Source: Methylobacterium sp. PvR107
Lineage (GTDB): Bacteria > Pseudomonadota > Alphaproteobacteria > Rhizobiales > Beijerinckiaceae
Reading direction: 5' to 3'
DNA: 64,000 nt
Assembly (NCBI RefSeq): GCF_017833295.1
Contig: NZ_JAFIBW010000001.1
Coordinates: forward strand, 1,364,001-1,428,000
Under the pieces are notes generated by a model. That model was not told where the DNA came from. It saw only the letters and a program-made list of their open reading frames with translations, and searched no databases. Shown piece after piece: positions 42,874 through 51,623 of the stretch (position 1 is the first letter of the stretch; each line of letters begins with the position of its first letter). A program made the translations under genes and the position numbers.

Positions 42874-43131
42874 TGAGGAATCCGCCAGCCGGTTGGCCGA
42901 GCGCTCTGCGGCCGATCGGACGCGATCCGGCGGCCGCGATCAACGGCTTTCGGAGGGCGCGGTCCGCTTTAAGGATGACGGTCGTGCGGCCTGTTCGTCA
43001 GGATCGGGCGCGAAGCCGAATCCAGACTTTTCGGCCGCACACAAATGCAGCTTTAATGCCATGTGCTGATTTCATGAGCGTACACCACCTGAGATCCCGA
43101 ACTTCCGAGCAATGACTCTGCTCGCCGGCGT

Positions 43132-43788
43132 TTATGGCGTCCTGTGTTTGGAAGACCCGAGTACGTTGACCCACAATACGATCGTCTGGGCACGCGTCCC
43201 CGGGTTGCCGAAACGATGCGGCCGGCGGCTCTCGAAGCGGAAGCTGTCCCCCTCGGAAAGCTGAAGCGTGCGCGCCTCGACGACGAGCGTGAGGCGTCCC
43301 TCAAGGACAAGCCCGGCCTCCTCGCCATCGTGGCTGAACAGCTCGTCGCCCGTGCTGGCCCCAGGCCTCAGCACCATGTGGAATAGGCTCATACCCTGCG
43401 TCCCGCCCGGCGGCGTCAGCAACTGCTTGGTGATGCCGGTGCGCCAGAGCTGCAGCTCCGGCCGGTCCTTCCGGAACACGACGATCGGATCGGGCTCGGG
43501 CTCTTGGAGGATCGGCTCGAACAGCCCCCCGATCCCGATCTGCAGCGTGTCCGCGAGCAGCGCCAGCACGCGGAGCGAGGGCGAGGACATGCCCCGCTCG
43601 ACTTGGCTGATGAAGCCGATCGACAAGCCCGTGCTGGACGCGACCGCTTCCAGCGATAGACCCTTTGCGCGCCGCAGGTTGCGCAGGCGCTGACCCACGG
43701 CCCGGTCGACCGGTTCCGGACCCGTCGCGTCGCCCAGAGGAATGCTCACCGGTACACCAAGATGCCTTCCGCGCGTCTCTTCATGCAC
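43132..43788 (-). CDS. XRE-family regulator with C-terminal cupin sensor domain
   Basis: 218 aa. A helix-turn-helix (about 30-85, GLSLEAVASSTGLSIGFISQ and VERGMSSPSLRVLALLADTL) is joined to a cupin (about 140-210, HMVLRPGAS then SHDGEEAGLVLEGRLTLVV). This PuuR-like architecture usually senses a small amine or amino acid. It is divergent from an amino-acid ABC operon that ends with an FAD amine oxidase, so it probably controls that operon. An inverted repeat in the 107-nt gap is a candidate binding site. Confidence 0.88.
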   Translation of the reverse strand: MHEETRGRHLGVPVSIPLGDATGPEPVDRAVGQRLRNLRRAKGLSLEAVASSTGLSIGFISQVERGMSSPSLRVLALLADTLQIGIGGLFEPILQEPEPDPIVVFRKDRPELQLWRTGITKQLLTPPGGTQGMSLFHMVLRPGASTGDELFSHDGEEAGLVLEGRLTLVVEARTLQLSEGDSFRFESRRPHRFGNPGTRAQTIVLWVNVLGSSKHRTP

Positions 43789-43825
43789 GTGAAATTCCCT
43801 TGCGTCGATATTGGAAACGTGCGGT

Positions 43826-43840
43826 ATTCTTCACGAGAAT
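43826..43840. promoter_or_regulatory. Inverted repeat, probable operator for the XRE-cupin regulator
   Basis: ATTCTTCACGAGAAT is a perfect 5-bp inverted repeat (ATTCT/AGAAT) around TCACG, placed between the divergent regulator and importer genes. Its size fits a dimeric HTH site. Confidence 0.5.
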
Positions 43841-43895
43841 GAAATCGGATTCTGGCTTTTGCCGTGTAATCCGGGAACCTGACGGGAGCGTCACG

Positions 43896-44669
43896 ATGAG
43901 AAGACGGTTGGCCAGCCTGTGTCTGTCGTCGGCGCTTCTCCTCGGGGCCCTGGGGAGCGCCGTCAGCGCCCAGCCCCTGAAGGTCGGCGCGACGCCGACC
44001 GGTCTGCCCTTCACGTTCCTCGACACCAAGACCAACACCATCCAGGGCGTGATGGTCGACCTCGTCAACGCGGTCGGCAAGGAGGCGGGCTTCACCGTGG
44101 CGGTTGAGCCGCTGCAATTCTCGACGCTGATCCCAGCGCTCACCGCCTCGAAGATCGACATCATTTCGGCGGCGATGTTCATCACGCCCCAGCGCAAGGA
44201 GGTCGTGGCCTTCTCGGCCCCCGTCTACAGCTACGGCGAGGGGCTGATCGTCCCGAAAACCGACACGAAGGATTACACGGCCTTCGCCGACCTGAAGGGC
44301 GAGACGGTTGGCGCCCAGGTCGGCACCGCCTTTGTCGAGCCGCTGAAGAAGTCCGGTCTGTTCGGCGAGGTGAAGATCTACGACACGATTCCCGACATCA
44401 TCCGGGACGTGAATTCCGGGCGGCTGAAGGCCGGTTTCGCCGACGCGCCGATCCTCGCTTACTACGTCAAGCAAGGCGTATTCCCGGGCGTGCGCCTGGT
44501 CGATAGCTTCAAGCCGACCGTCGTCGCGTCGGTCGGCCTCAGCGTGCGGAAGGCGGACGCCGACCTGCTTGCCAAGATCGACACAGCGCTCGCAAAGCTC
44601 AAGGCTGACGGGACGCTCCAGGCGATCCTGACCAAATGGGGCCTGCCGCCCTCGGCCGACCGGTCCTGA
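43896..44669 (+). CDS. Polar amino-acid ABC transporter substrate-binding protein
   Basis: 257 aa from ATG 43896 (GGGAG 8 nt ahead). A signal peptide (RRRLASLCLSSALLLGALGS, cleaved after VSA) precedes an SBP_bac_3 domain: LKVGATPTGLPFTFLD, GVMVDLVNAVGKEAGF and TASKIDIISAAMFITPQRKE. It binds a polar amino acid or amine in the periplasm. First gene of a four-gene operon with permease, ATPase and FAD oxidoreductase. Confidence 0.9.
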   Translation: MRRRLASLCLSSALLLGALGSAVSAQPLKVGATPTGLPFTFLDTKTNTIQGVMVDLVNAVGKEAGFTVAVEPLQFSTLIPALTASKIDIISAAMFITPQRKEVVAFSAPVYSYGEGLIVPKTDTKDYTAFADLKGETVGAQVGTAFVEPLKKSGLFGEVKIYDTIPDIIRDVNSGRLKAGFADAPILAYYVKQGVFPGVRLVDSFKPTVVASVGLSVRKADADLLAKIDTALAKLKADGTLQAILTKWGLPPSADRS

Positions 44670-44686
44670 GCTTCGGCCCCAGCGTC

Positions 44687-45340
44687 ATGCGCGAGTTCCT
44701 CGCCGACGCCCAGGAATACCTGCCGATCCTGCTGCAGGGCGTGCAGCTCACGGTCCTTATCACCCTCGCCTCGCTCGTGGTCTCGACGCTGCTCGGCTTG
44801 GTCTGGGCGGTGATGCGGGTCTCGGGCATCGCCGTGCTGGCGGGTTTCAGCGCGGTGATGATCAACATCCTGCGCGGCATCCCGATCATCGTGCAGCTGT
44901 TCTACATCTACTTCGTGATGCCCGATTTCGGCCTGTCGCTGACGGCCGTCCAGGCAGCGATCATCGGGCTCGGCATCGCCTACTCGGCCTACCAGGCCGA
45001 GAACTTCCGCGCCGGCATCGAGGCGGTGGATCGCGGACAGGTCGAGGCCGCGCTGTCGATCGGCATGAGCTGGGGCATGACCATGCGGCGGGTGATCCTG
45101 CCGCAGGCGATCCGGATCGCGCTGCCGCCCTACGGCAACATCATGATCATGATGCTCAAGGACTCGTCGCAAGCCTCGACCATCACGGTCGCGGAACTGG
45201 CGCTCCAGGGCAAGCTGATCGCATCCTCGACCTTCAAGAACACCAGCGTCTACACGATGGTGGCGCTCATGTACCTCGCGCTCAGCCTGCCGCTGATCCT
45301 GCTGGTCCGCCACTTCGAAGCCAAGGGGCGGCGCCGATGA
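44687..45340 (+). CDS. Polar amino-acid ABC transporter permease (HisM/GlnP type)
   Basis: 217 aa from ATG 44687; upstream in-frame codons overlap the binding-protein gene and are unlikely. About five membrane helices, with the family motif EAALSIGMSWGMTMRRVILP for ATPase contact. Its end overlaps the ATPase start (ATGA). A single permease gene suggests a homodimeric channel. Confidence 0.9.
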   Translation: MREFLADAQEYLPILLQGVQLTVLITLASLVVSTLLGLVWAVMRVSGIAVLAGFSAVMINILRGIPIIVQLFYIYFVMPDFGLSLTAVQAAIIGLGIAYSAYQAENFRAGIEAVDRGQVEAALSIGMSWGMTMRRVILPQAIRIALPPYGNIMIMMLKDSSQASTITVAELALQGKLIASSTFKNTSVYTMVALMYLALSLPLILLVRHFEAKGRRR

Positions 45341-46068
45341 TCGTCCTGGAGGATGTCCGAAAACGGTACGGCGCCTTGGAGGTGATCAAGGGCGTCTCGG
45401 CGGAAATCGCCAAGGGCGAGGTGGTCTGCATTATCGGACCGTCGGGATCGGGCAAGTCGACGCTCCTGCGCTGCATCAACGGGCTCGAGGCCTATGACGG
45501 CGGCGAGATCCGCGTCGGCAGCCAGCGGGTCGAGCAAGGCAAGCGCAGCATCAAGGCGATCCGCACCCGGGTCTCCATGGTCTTCCAGCGCTTCAACCTG
45601 TTCGCCAACCGGACGGCCTTGGAGAACGTCGTCGAGGGGCCGATCCACGTGAAGGGCGAGCCCCGGGCGGAGGCCGAGGAACGGGCGCGCGCGCTCCTCG
45701 CGCGGGTCGGGCTGTCGGACAAGGCGCATGCCCGGCCGGACGAACTCTCCGGCGGCCAGCAGCAGCGCGTCGCCATCGCCCGGGCGCTCGCAATGCGGCC
45801 GGAGGCGATCCTGTTCGACGAGCCGACCTCGGCCCTCGATCCCGAACTGGTGGGCGACGTGCTGCGGGTGATGCGCGGGCTCGCCGACGAGGGCATGACC
45901 ATGATCGTCGTCACGCACGAGATCGGCTTTGCCCGGGAGGTGGCCGACCGGGTGCTGTTCCTCGATGGCGGCCGCCTCGTCGAGCAGGGACCGGCCGCCG
46001 AGATCCTGAACCGCCCGCAGAATCCGCGCACCCAGGACTTCCTGCAGCGCGTGCTGCACCCGTTGTAG
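45337..46068 (+). CDS. Polar amino-acid ABC transporter ATP-binding protein (GlnQ type)
   Basis: 243 aa with Walker [11 protein letters not shown]-loop [17 protein letters not shown], signature LSGGQQQR, Walker [16 protein letters not shown] and H-loop VTHEIGFA. The FNLFxxxTALENV segment is typical of the PAAT amino-acid class. Overlaps the permease stop by 4 nt. Confidence 0.93.
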   Translation: MIVLEDVRKRYGALEVIKGVSAEIAKGEVVCIIGPSGSGKSTLLRCINGLEAYDGGEIRVGSQRVEQGKRSIKAIRTRVSMVFQRFNLFANRTALENVVEGPIHVKGEPRAEAEERARALLARVGLSDKAHARPDELSGGQQQRVAIARALAMRPEAILFDEPTSALDPELVGDVLRVMRGLADEGMTMIVVTHEIGFAREVADRVLFLDGGRLVEQGPAAEILNRPQNPRTQDFLQRVLHPL

Positions 46069-46076
46069 GAGAGGCT

Positions 46077-47366
46077 GTGGCCGAACCGTTCCCGCTCGCT
46101 CCATCGCTCTGGGCCACCACGGCGTCCCCCGCGCCCGATACGCCGCCACTCGCGGAATCCGGCGCGGCCGACGTGGTGATCGTCGGCGGCGGCTTCTGTG
46201 GCCTGTCCACCGCGCTGCATCTGGCCGAGCGCGGCGTCCGGCCGGTGGTGCTGGAGGCCCGCGAGATCGGCTTCGGCGGCTCCGGGCGCAACGGAGGGCA
46301 GGTCATTCCGGGCCTGAAATACGATCCCGCCGACCTCGTCGCCAAGTTCGGGCGGGAGCGTGGCGAGCGGCTCGCGCGCTTCGCCGGCGGGACCGCCGAC
46401 ACGGTTTTCGACCTGATCGAACGGCACGGAATGGACGTGCCCTACCGGCGCGAGGGCTGGATCCAGGGCGCCCATACCGAAGCCGGACTGGCCGAGGTCG
46501 AGCGGCGGGCGACGCAGTGGGCCGCCCTCGGCGCACCGACCCGCGTCCTTGACAAGGCCGAGACCAGCCGATTGCTCGGCACCGAACGCTATCTCGGCGG
46601 GTGGCTCGACGGCCGCGGCGGCGCGATTCAGCCGCTGAGCTACGCCCGCGGCCTCGCCCGGGCGGCGCTGAAGGCCGGGGCGATGATCCATGGCGCATCA
46701 CCGGTCACGGCCCTCGAACGGATTGGATCGGGCTGGGCCGTCACGACGGCGCAGGGCGCCCGCCTCACCACCGAACGCGTCGTCCTGTGCACCAACGGCT
46801 ACACGGGCGGCCTCTGGCCGGCTCTCGCCCGGACGGTGATCGCGGCGAATTCCTTCCAGGTCGCCACGGTACCGCTCTCCGACAACCTGAGGCGTTCGAT
46901 CCTGCCGATGGGTCATGTCTCTTCGGACACCCGCAAACTGCTGCTCTATTTCCGCCTCGACCATACCGGCCGTCTTCTGATGGGCGGCCGCGGTCCGTTC
47001 CGCGAACCCCGCAGTCCCGCCGACTGGGCGCATCTCGAGCGGATCGTCGGCAAGCTGTTCCCGCAGCTCGGCGGCACGGGTTTCGATCACCGCTGGTGCG
47101 GCCGCGTGGCGATCACCCGGGACTACCTGCCCCATCTCCACGAGCCGGCGCCGGGCTTGCTCATCGACATCGGTTGCCAGGGTCGGGGCGTCGGCCTCCA
47201 GTCGGCGATGGGCCGGGCGATGGCTGCCTACATCGCCACCGGCAATGCCGACGCGCTGCCGCTGCCGCTGACGTCGATCGCACCGCTGCCGCTGCACGCG
47301 CTCCATCGCCTCTACGTGTCGGCGATCATCGGCTGGTATCGCCTGAGCGATGGCGGTATTCGCTGA
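46077..47366 (+). CDS. FAD-dependent amine/amino-acid oxidase (PuuB/DAO type)
   Basis: 429 aa from a GTG at 46077, 8 nt after the ATPase. Dinucleotide-binding motif [20 protein letters not shown], the flavin contact [20 protein letters not shown] typical of gamma-glutamylputrescine oxidase-like DAO proteins, and the C-terminal [20 protein letters not shown]. It oxidises an amine or amino acid, likely the imported one, releasing aldehyde or keto acid, ammonia or amine, and H2O2. With a PuuR-like regulator divergent, a polyamine-like or modified amino-acid substrate is plausible but not shown. Confidence 0.85.
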   Translation: MAEPFPLAPSLWATTASPAPDTPPLAESGAADVVIVGGGFCGLSTALHLAERGVRPVVLEAREIGFGGSGRNGGQVIPGLKYDPADLVAKFGRERGERLARFAGGTADTVFDLIERHGMDVPYRREGWIQGAHTEAGLAEVERRATQWAALGAPTRVLDKAETSRLLGTERYLGGWLDGRGGAIQPLSYARGLARAALKAGAMIHGASPVTALERIGSGWAVTTAQGARLTTERVVLCTNGYTGGLWPALARTVIAANSFQVATVPLSDNLRRSILPMGHVSSDTRKLLLYFRLDHTGRLLMGGRGPFREPRSPADWAHLERIVGKLFPQLGGTGFDHRWCGRVAITRDYLPHLHEPAPGLLIDIGCQGRGVGLQSAMGRAMAAYIATGNADALPLPLTSIAPLPLHALHRLYVSAIIGWYRLSDGGIR

Positions 47367-47576
47367 GGCGTTGAGCGGCCGAAAGCAGCCCATCAGCCTC
47401 ATCCGAGACCGCGCCGTCTGCCTATGAGGCGCGCGGTGCGCGTGGGCTTGGTCCAGGCGCTGATGCTTCTCGACCGCTGCGTCCGCTTTCGAAAGGCGCC
47501 CGAGGTTGGCCGAACGGCCGCATTGCAGCCGGGCTGGTTTCGAAGCCCCTCGACACCGAAGCCAGGGGCCGAACGC

Positions 47577-48196
47577 TCAAATCTCAGTGCCAGAGCAGCC
47601 TCGACGTCGACACCGAGATACCTGACCGTGCTCTCAATCTTGGTATGCCGAGCAGGATCTGGACGGCATACTAAGAATGCCGGTCCGCATGTAGATCAAC
47701 GACGCCTTGGTGCAACGGAGGGAGTGGGTCCCGTAGTCCTCGCTTCGCAGCCCGATGCCCGAGACCACGCATCGACCAGGCGCCTATACTGCCGGGTGCT
47801 GATGTGCGTGATGCCGTTGAGCCTGCTTGGGAACGCATAGTCGTCGAGCGTCCCACCCCGGCCCTCCAGCCAGGTCAGGATGTTGGTGCGGGCAGGTTCG
47901 AGGAGCTCGAACTGTACCGGCCGGCCTTCTTGCTCTGGACGACAAAAAGCCCGGCACCGGACGCGACCACCGCTGACAAGGTCGCCAATCGTGAGCGTGA
48001 CGACGTCGCAGCCGCGCAGCTTGCTGTGGATGGCGCGATCGAACATCGCGCGGTCGCGAACCCGCCGTTCGCGATCGAGCCAGAACCGGATGGCCCGGAT
48101 TTGCTGAGGTTTGAGAGCGCGCTTGGCTCCGAGCTTGCGGCCAGCGTTCCAGGCTGGCCGCCCGTTCGAGGCCGGATCGTGTGCGGCGTGTCGCAT
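47577..48196 (-). pseudogene. Frameshifted tyrosine recombinase (phage-type integrase)
   Basis: From about 48196 the frame reads WNAGRKLGAKRALKPQQIRA, FDRAIHSKLRGCDVVTLTIG and EPARTNILTWLEGRGGTLDD, the C-terminal catalytic domain of a common rhizobial integrase. After RLVDAWSRASG it must shift to IGLRSEDYGTHSLRCTKASL, then to AVQILLG and HTKIESTVRYLGVDVEA, which includes the RxxH..H..Y-type end (VRYLGV). At least two shifts. The stop (GTEI then TGA) is at 47577. A degenerate remnant of a mobile element. Confidence 0.78.
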
Positions 48197-48454
48197 CGTC
48201 TGTCTCCTCGCCGGCCCATGCCGACGAGGCGAGAGGACGCCTGGATCAAGGCTCCTGAGATGAGGGTGGCCATAGGCGGACGTTCCGCTGGCGACCCAAC
48301 CCGGTCGCCCGGACCGCCTTCGTCGCTTCTCCAAAGCGGCCGTTCGTCAGCCGTCCGCCTACTCCGGCCGATTGTGGAAAACGGGCATTGCCGAGAGACC
48401 CCAAAATGCGATGTTGCGCAGCGTCGAACGTATCAACCACCCTGGCACCGAGAC

Positions 48455-49045
48455 ATGGCAGATCGCGTAGGCTTCGACGATGGCGCCTGGCTCAATGAGC
48501 CCACCAATTGGCGGTTCGAAGACGGCCGCCTCCTCGTCGTAACCGACCGGGCCACGGATTTCTGGCGGGAAACGCATTACGGCTTCATCCGCGATACTGG
48601 CCACTTCTTCGCAGTGAATACGGGGAGTGCTTTCACTGCACAGTTGCGCATTCGAGCAAATTATGAGCAATTGTATGACCAAGCCGGACTAATGGTGCGC
48701 ATTTCGAAGGAGTACTGGGTCAAAGCTGGGATCGAATTGTCTGATGGTCTGCCCATGATTAGCAGCGTTCTCACTTTGGGAAAATCCGATTGGTCTACTG
48801 CATCATATAACGGCGATGCGAGCGACTTTTGGTTGAGAGCAACGATATCTGGCGGTGTTCTGCGCTTGCAGGTATCGTCTGACGGGCAATCTTGGCCGCT
48901 GATGCGGCTCTGCCCGTTCCCGGCGAATCCAACCTACAGCGTTGGCCCGATGTGCTGCACACCCGAGCGCTCCGGCTTGAATGTTGCGTTCTCCGATTTC
49001 TCGATTAGCGCTCCCAAGGGCAAAGACTTGCACGACCTCTCGTGA
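48455..49045 (+). CDS. DUF1349 domain-containing protein (concanavalin A-like fold)
   Basis: 196 aa from ATG 48455. Features of DUF1349: WLNEPTNWRFEDGRLLVVTD, QLRIRANYEQLYDQAGLMVR, YWVKAGIELSDGLPMISSVL and FWLRATISGGVLRLQVSSDG. The fold is concanavalin A-like; members are thought to bind carbohydrate or regulate, with no proven reaction. No signal peptide. Base composition is visibly lower in GC than neighbours and it lies next to an integrase remnant, which suggests horizontal acquisition. Confidence 0.85.
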   Translation: MADRVGFDDGAWLNEPTNWRFEDGRLLVVTDRATDFWRETHYGFIRDTGHFFAVNTGSAFTAQLRIRANYEQLYDQAGLMVRISKEYWVKAGIELSDGLPMISSVLTLGKSDWSTASYNGDASDFWLRATISGGVLRLQVSSDGQSWPLMRLCPFPANPTYSVGPMCCTPERSGLNVAFSDFSISAPKGKDLHDLS

Positions 49046-49552
49046 GCCCTGCCTCCCATCCGCGATGGGTCGTTAGCGGATGAGGCAGCGACGTCGGCTC
49101 CAATGCCCATCCGCTCGTAAGCTGACTGACAGGAAACCACCCAACTGAGACGCTCACCGGGGTTTAGCGCGGCGGCCAATGCTGACCGTCAGCGGCTCGC
49201 CCGTTTCCGAAACCAAGTCTTGGAGAAGCGGACAGTCGCCCCGATCCGACCTATTCGTTCGGTCCGCCGGCGACAACGCCTTCGAGCGGACTTGAGCGTC
49301 CACGCTGCTCGAAGGCCTGAGCTGCGCCGATGACTTCGCGGTTGCCTGCCTGCTCGGAACGGCGGGGCGGCAATGGCCGACAATGACGATGGTGATCGCC
49401 CCGGCGCGTCCAGGCCCGCGCACGTCACTGAACTGCCTGACCACCAAGCTCCGCCAGCAGCTCACCTCGTTCGGCCATTCGTCGCACCAGATCGCTTCAT
49501 CCGAACTGCGACTGCAGCAAGTCGTTGCCGCATGACCATTGCAGATGGAGTC
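49046..49552. other. Intergenic region without a supported gene
   Basis: No protein family is visible on either strand. A minus-strand copy of GTCCGCTT is at 49226-49233 in repeat-like surroundings. Confidence 0.4.
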
Positions 49553-49804
49553 ATGATGTCGAATCCCGCGAAGGGTCAGTCCGGTGACGGGCAGCAGCAC
49601 ACGACGAGGAATGCGCAGGAGCAGAAGGCGGGCGAGGTCCAAGCAGCCGGAAGCGCCAAGGCCGATGTCGGTCACCCTGTCGTGTTGGAGGGCGGGAAGG
49701 TCGAGGCGCCGACGGAGGGCAGAGGCCACGCGAAATCAGCCGCGTCCAATTCATCGTCCGGCGCAACCAGCGACGCTGCCACGAGCGCGGCGACGGCGGG
49801 ATAG
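49553..49804 (+). CDS. Small hydrophilic low-complexity protein, possibly shortened by an in-frame stop
   Basis: 83 aa from ATG 49553 (a second ATG at 49556; GGAG just ahead). The sequence is polar, rich in Ala, Gly, Ser, Lys and Gln, and likely disordered (MSNPAKGQSGDGQQHTTRNA onward), with no signal or membrane segment. A TAG ends it at 49804, but the same frame goes on for 24 codons (AEKEAAAAAGGDKDQHGRGH to a TAG at 49879) with similar composition. The stop is probably a recent nonsense change, or is read through. No known family. Confidence 0.5.
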   Translation: MMSNPAKGQSGDGQQHTTRNAQEQKAGEVQAAGSAKADVGHPVVLEGGKVEAPTEGRGHAKSAASNSSSGATSDAATSAATAG

Positions 49805-50011
49805 GCGGAGAAGGAAGCCGCCGCGGCGGCAGGCGGCGACAAGGATCAGCACGGGCGCGGGCATCGCAAGGCTCAATAGTGGGACTGCACGCAGCGGGAG
49901 CGGTCGGCAGCGCGCCAGGAAACCGGTCGGGTCGGCTCGCCAGTGGCTTGCCCTCAGACACACGACGCTCACGGAACGCTCACACCGTGGACCCATGGAG
50001 TTGAAGCCTTG

Positions 50012-51091
50012 ATGTCGAGTCTGGCCGCGCGCAAAGCACGCCTGATCGTCCACGGCGACCGGCCCTACAATGCCGAGACGCCGCTGGACCGGCTGCGGGA
50101 CGCTTACCGCACCGCGGCTGACGACTTCTACGTCCGCTGCCACGGCGACTTGCCGGTGATCGACCCGGACACGTGGCGCCTCACCCTCGACGGCGCTCTC
50201 GGCACGCCGATGGAGGTCTCGCTGGATGGCCTGCGCAGCCGATTCCAGACCGTCACGATAACGGCGACGATGCAGTGCGCCGGCAATCGGCGCGCTGACA
50301 TGCGCGCCGTCGCGCCCGTTTCGGGAGACCCTTGGGAAGGCGGTGCCATCGGCACGGCCGACTGGACGGGCATCCGTCTCGGCGACCTTCTACGTTCGGC
50401 CGGAGCCCCCGAAGACAGGGATCGCCACGTCGCCTTCGAGAGCCACGACGCGGTGGGGGACCGGCCCTACGGCGTTTCCATCCCGCTCGCCAAGGCGCTG
50501 GCCCCTGAAACCCTCCTGGCCTTTGCCATGAACGGCCAACCGCTGCTGCCCGAGCACGGCTTCCCGCTGCGCGCGGTGGTGCCGGGCTTTGCCGGCGTGC
50601 GCAGTCCCAAATGGCTCCGGCACATCACGGTGCAGGATCATCCCTCGGACAATCCGATACAGGCTAGCGACTACAAGCTGTACCCACCCGACGAGACTGC
50701 CGAAACCGCCGATCCAGTCCGGGGGCACACGATCGACACGATGCCGCTGAATGCCGCGATCTGCACGCCCCCGCGCGGCGCCGCTCTCGAAGTCGGGGCG
50801 TGCCGAGTCCGGGGCTACGCGGTTGCGGGCGACCGGGCCGTCATCCGCGTCGATGTCTCAAGCGATGGCGGGCGGAACTGGATCCAGGCGACGCTTGAGC
50901 ACGAGCCCGAGGCGCCGTTCGCTTGGACCTTCTGGACCGCCGAGCTCGACCTGCCGCCGGGGGAGCACGATCTCGCCGTCCGAGCCTGGGACTCGGCCGG
51001 CCAGACCCAGCCGGCGCTGCCCGACGACGTCTGGAACCACAAGGGTTATCTCTGCACCTGCTGGCACCGGGTGCGCGTGCGCGTCACCTAA
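50012..51091 (+). CDS. Sulfite oxidase-family molybdoenzyme
   Basis: 359 aa from ATG 50012. The molybdopterin domain has the Mo-ligating cysteine in TATMQCAGNRR (Cys89) and the motif FVR-like VRCHGDLPVIDPDTWRLTLD near the N-terminus. PLLPEHGFPLRAVVPGFAGV and SPKWLRHITVQD are standard for the sulfite oxidase core, and the last 110 residues form the Mo-co dimerization domain. It lacks a heme domain and a signal peptide, so it may be a cytoplasmic or unusual-acceptor enzyme. Substrate is sulfite or a related oxyanion. Confidence 0.88.
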   Translation: MSSLAARKARLIVHGDRPYNAETPLDRLRDAYRTAADDFYVRCHGDLPVIDPDTWRLTLDGALGTPMEVSLDGLRSRFQTVTITATMQCAGNRRADMRAVAPVSGDPWEGGAIGTADWTGIRLGDLLRSAGAPEDRDRHVAFESHDAVGDRPYGVSIPLAKALAPETLLAFAMNGQPLLPEHGFPLRAVVPGFAGVRSPKWLRHITVQDHPSDNPIQASDYKLYPPDETAETADPVRGHTIDTMPLNAAICTPPRGAALEVGACRVRGYAVAGDRAVIRVDVSSDGGRNWIQATLEHEPEAPFAWTFWTAELDLPPGEHDLAVRAWDSAGQTQPALPDDVWNHKGYLCTCWHRVRVRVT

Positions 51092-51623
51092 AGGTCCAGA
51101 CGGGCCATCCCGTCCCTGTCGCAGGGACGGCGGCTCACCAGGTTTCAGGTGGGGGTCTCCCCCATCGGGGCCGACAAGGGAGACGTGATTGTTCAGACGT
51201 CCGCGATGTCCGAAGACATGCTCGAAGGCCTTTGTGACAGCCTGCTCGAAGGACGCGCCGCCGTTCCCCGGTGCGCCCCTGAGGGCACTGAGCAAGGCGC
51301 GGTTCTGTTCGGTATCCGCGGACTTGGCATCGTCCCCGGCCAGCGTGAACGCCGGCTCGGCAAGCCAATCGCGATGAGAGACCCCGGTCCCTGCGTATCC
51401 TCGATCCCGGATTTGCCTGGGGACACGGCGGACTCATCGGATCGATGTGCAAGGCCGCGCACGGCCAAACCGTCCCGTTGTGAGCTCACGGCCCCGCGCC
51501 GTCGCGCACGGTGCGCCGGAGGCAGCAGAACGCGGCCCTCGCGCCCGGCGTCCGTGGCCGGGAACTGGCCGAGCCCGCCGCGATGACGCCCCGGCACACG
51601 ACCTGATCGGAGAACCGCTGCCG
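51092..51623. other. Intergenic region before the carotenoid oxygenase gene
   Basis: No gene is supported; open frames have no family features. It should carry the promoter for the carotenoid oxygenase gene. Confidence 0.4.
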
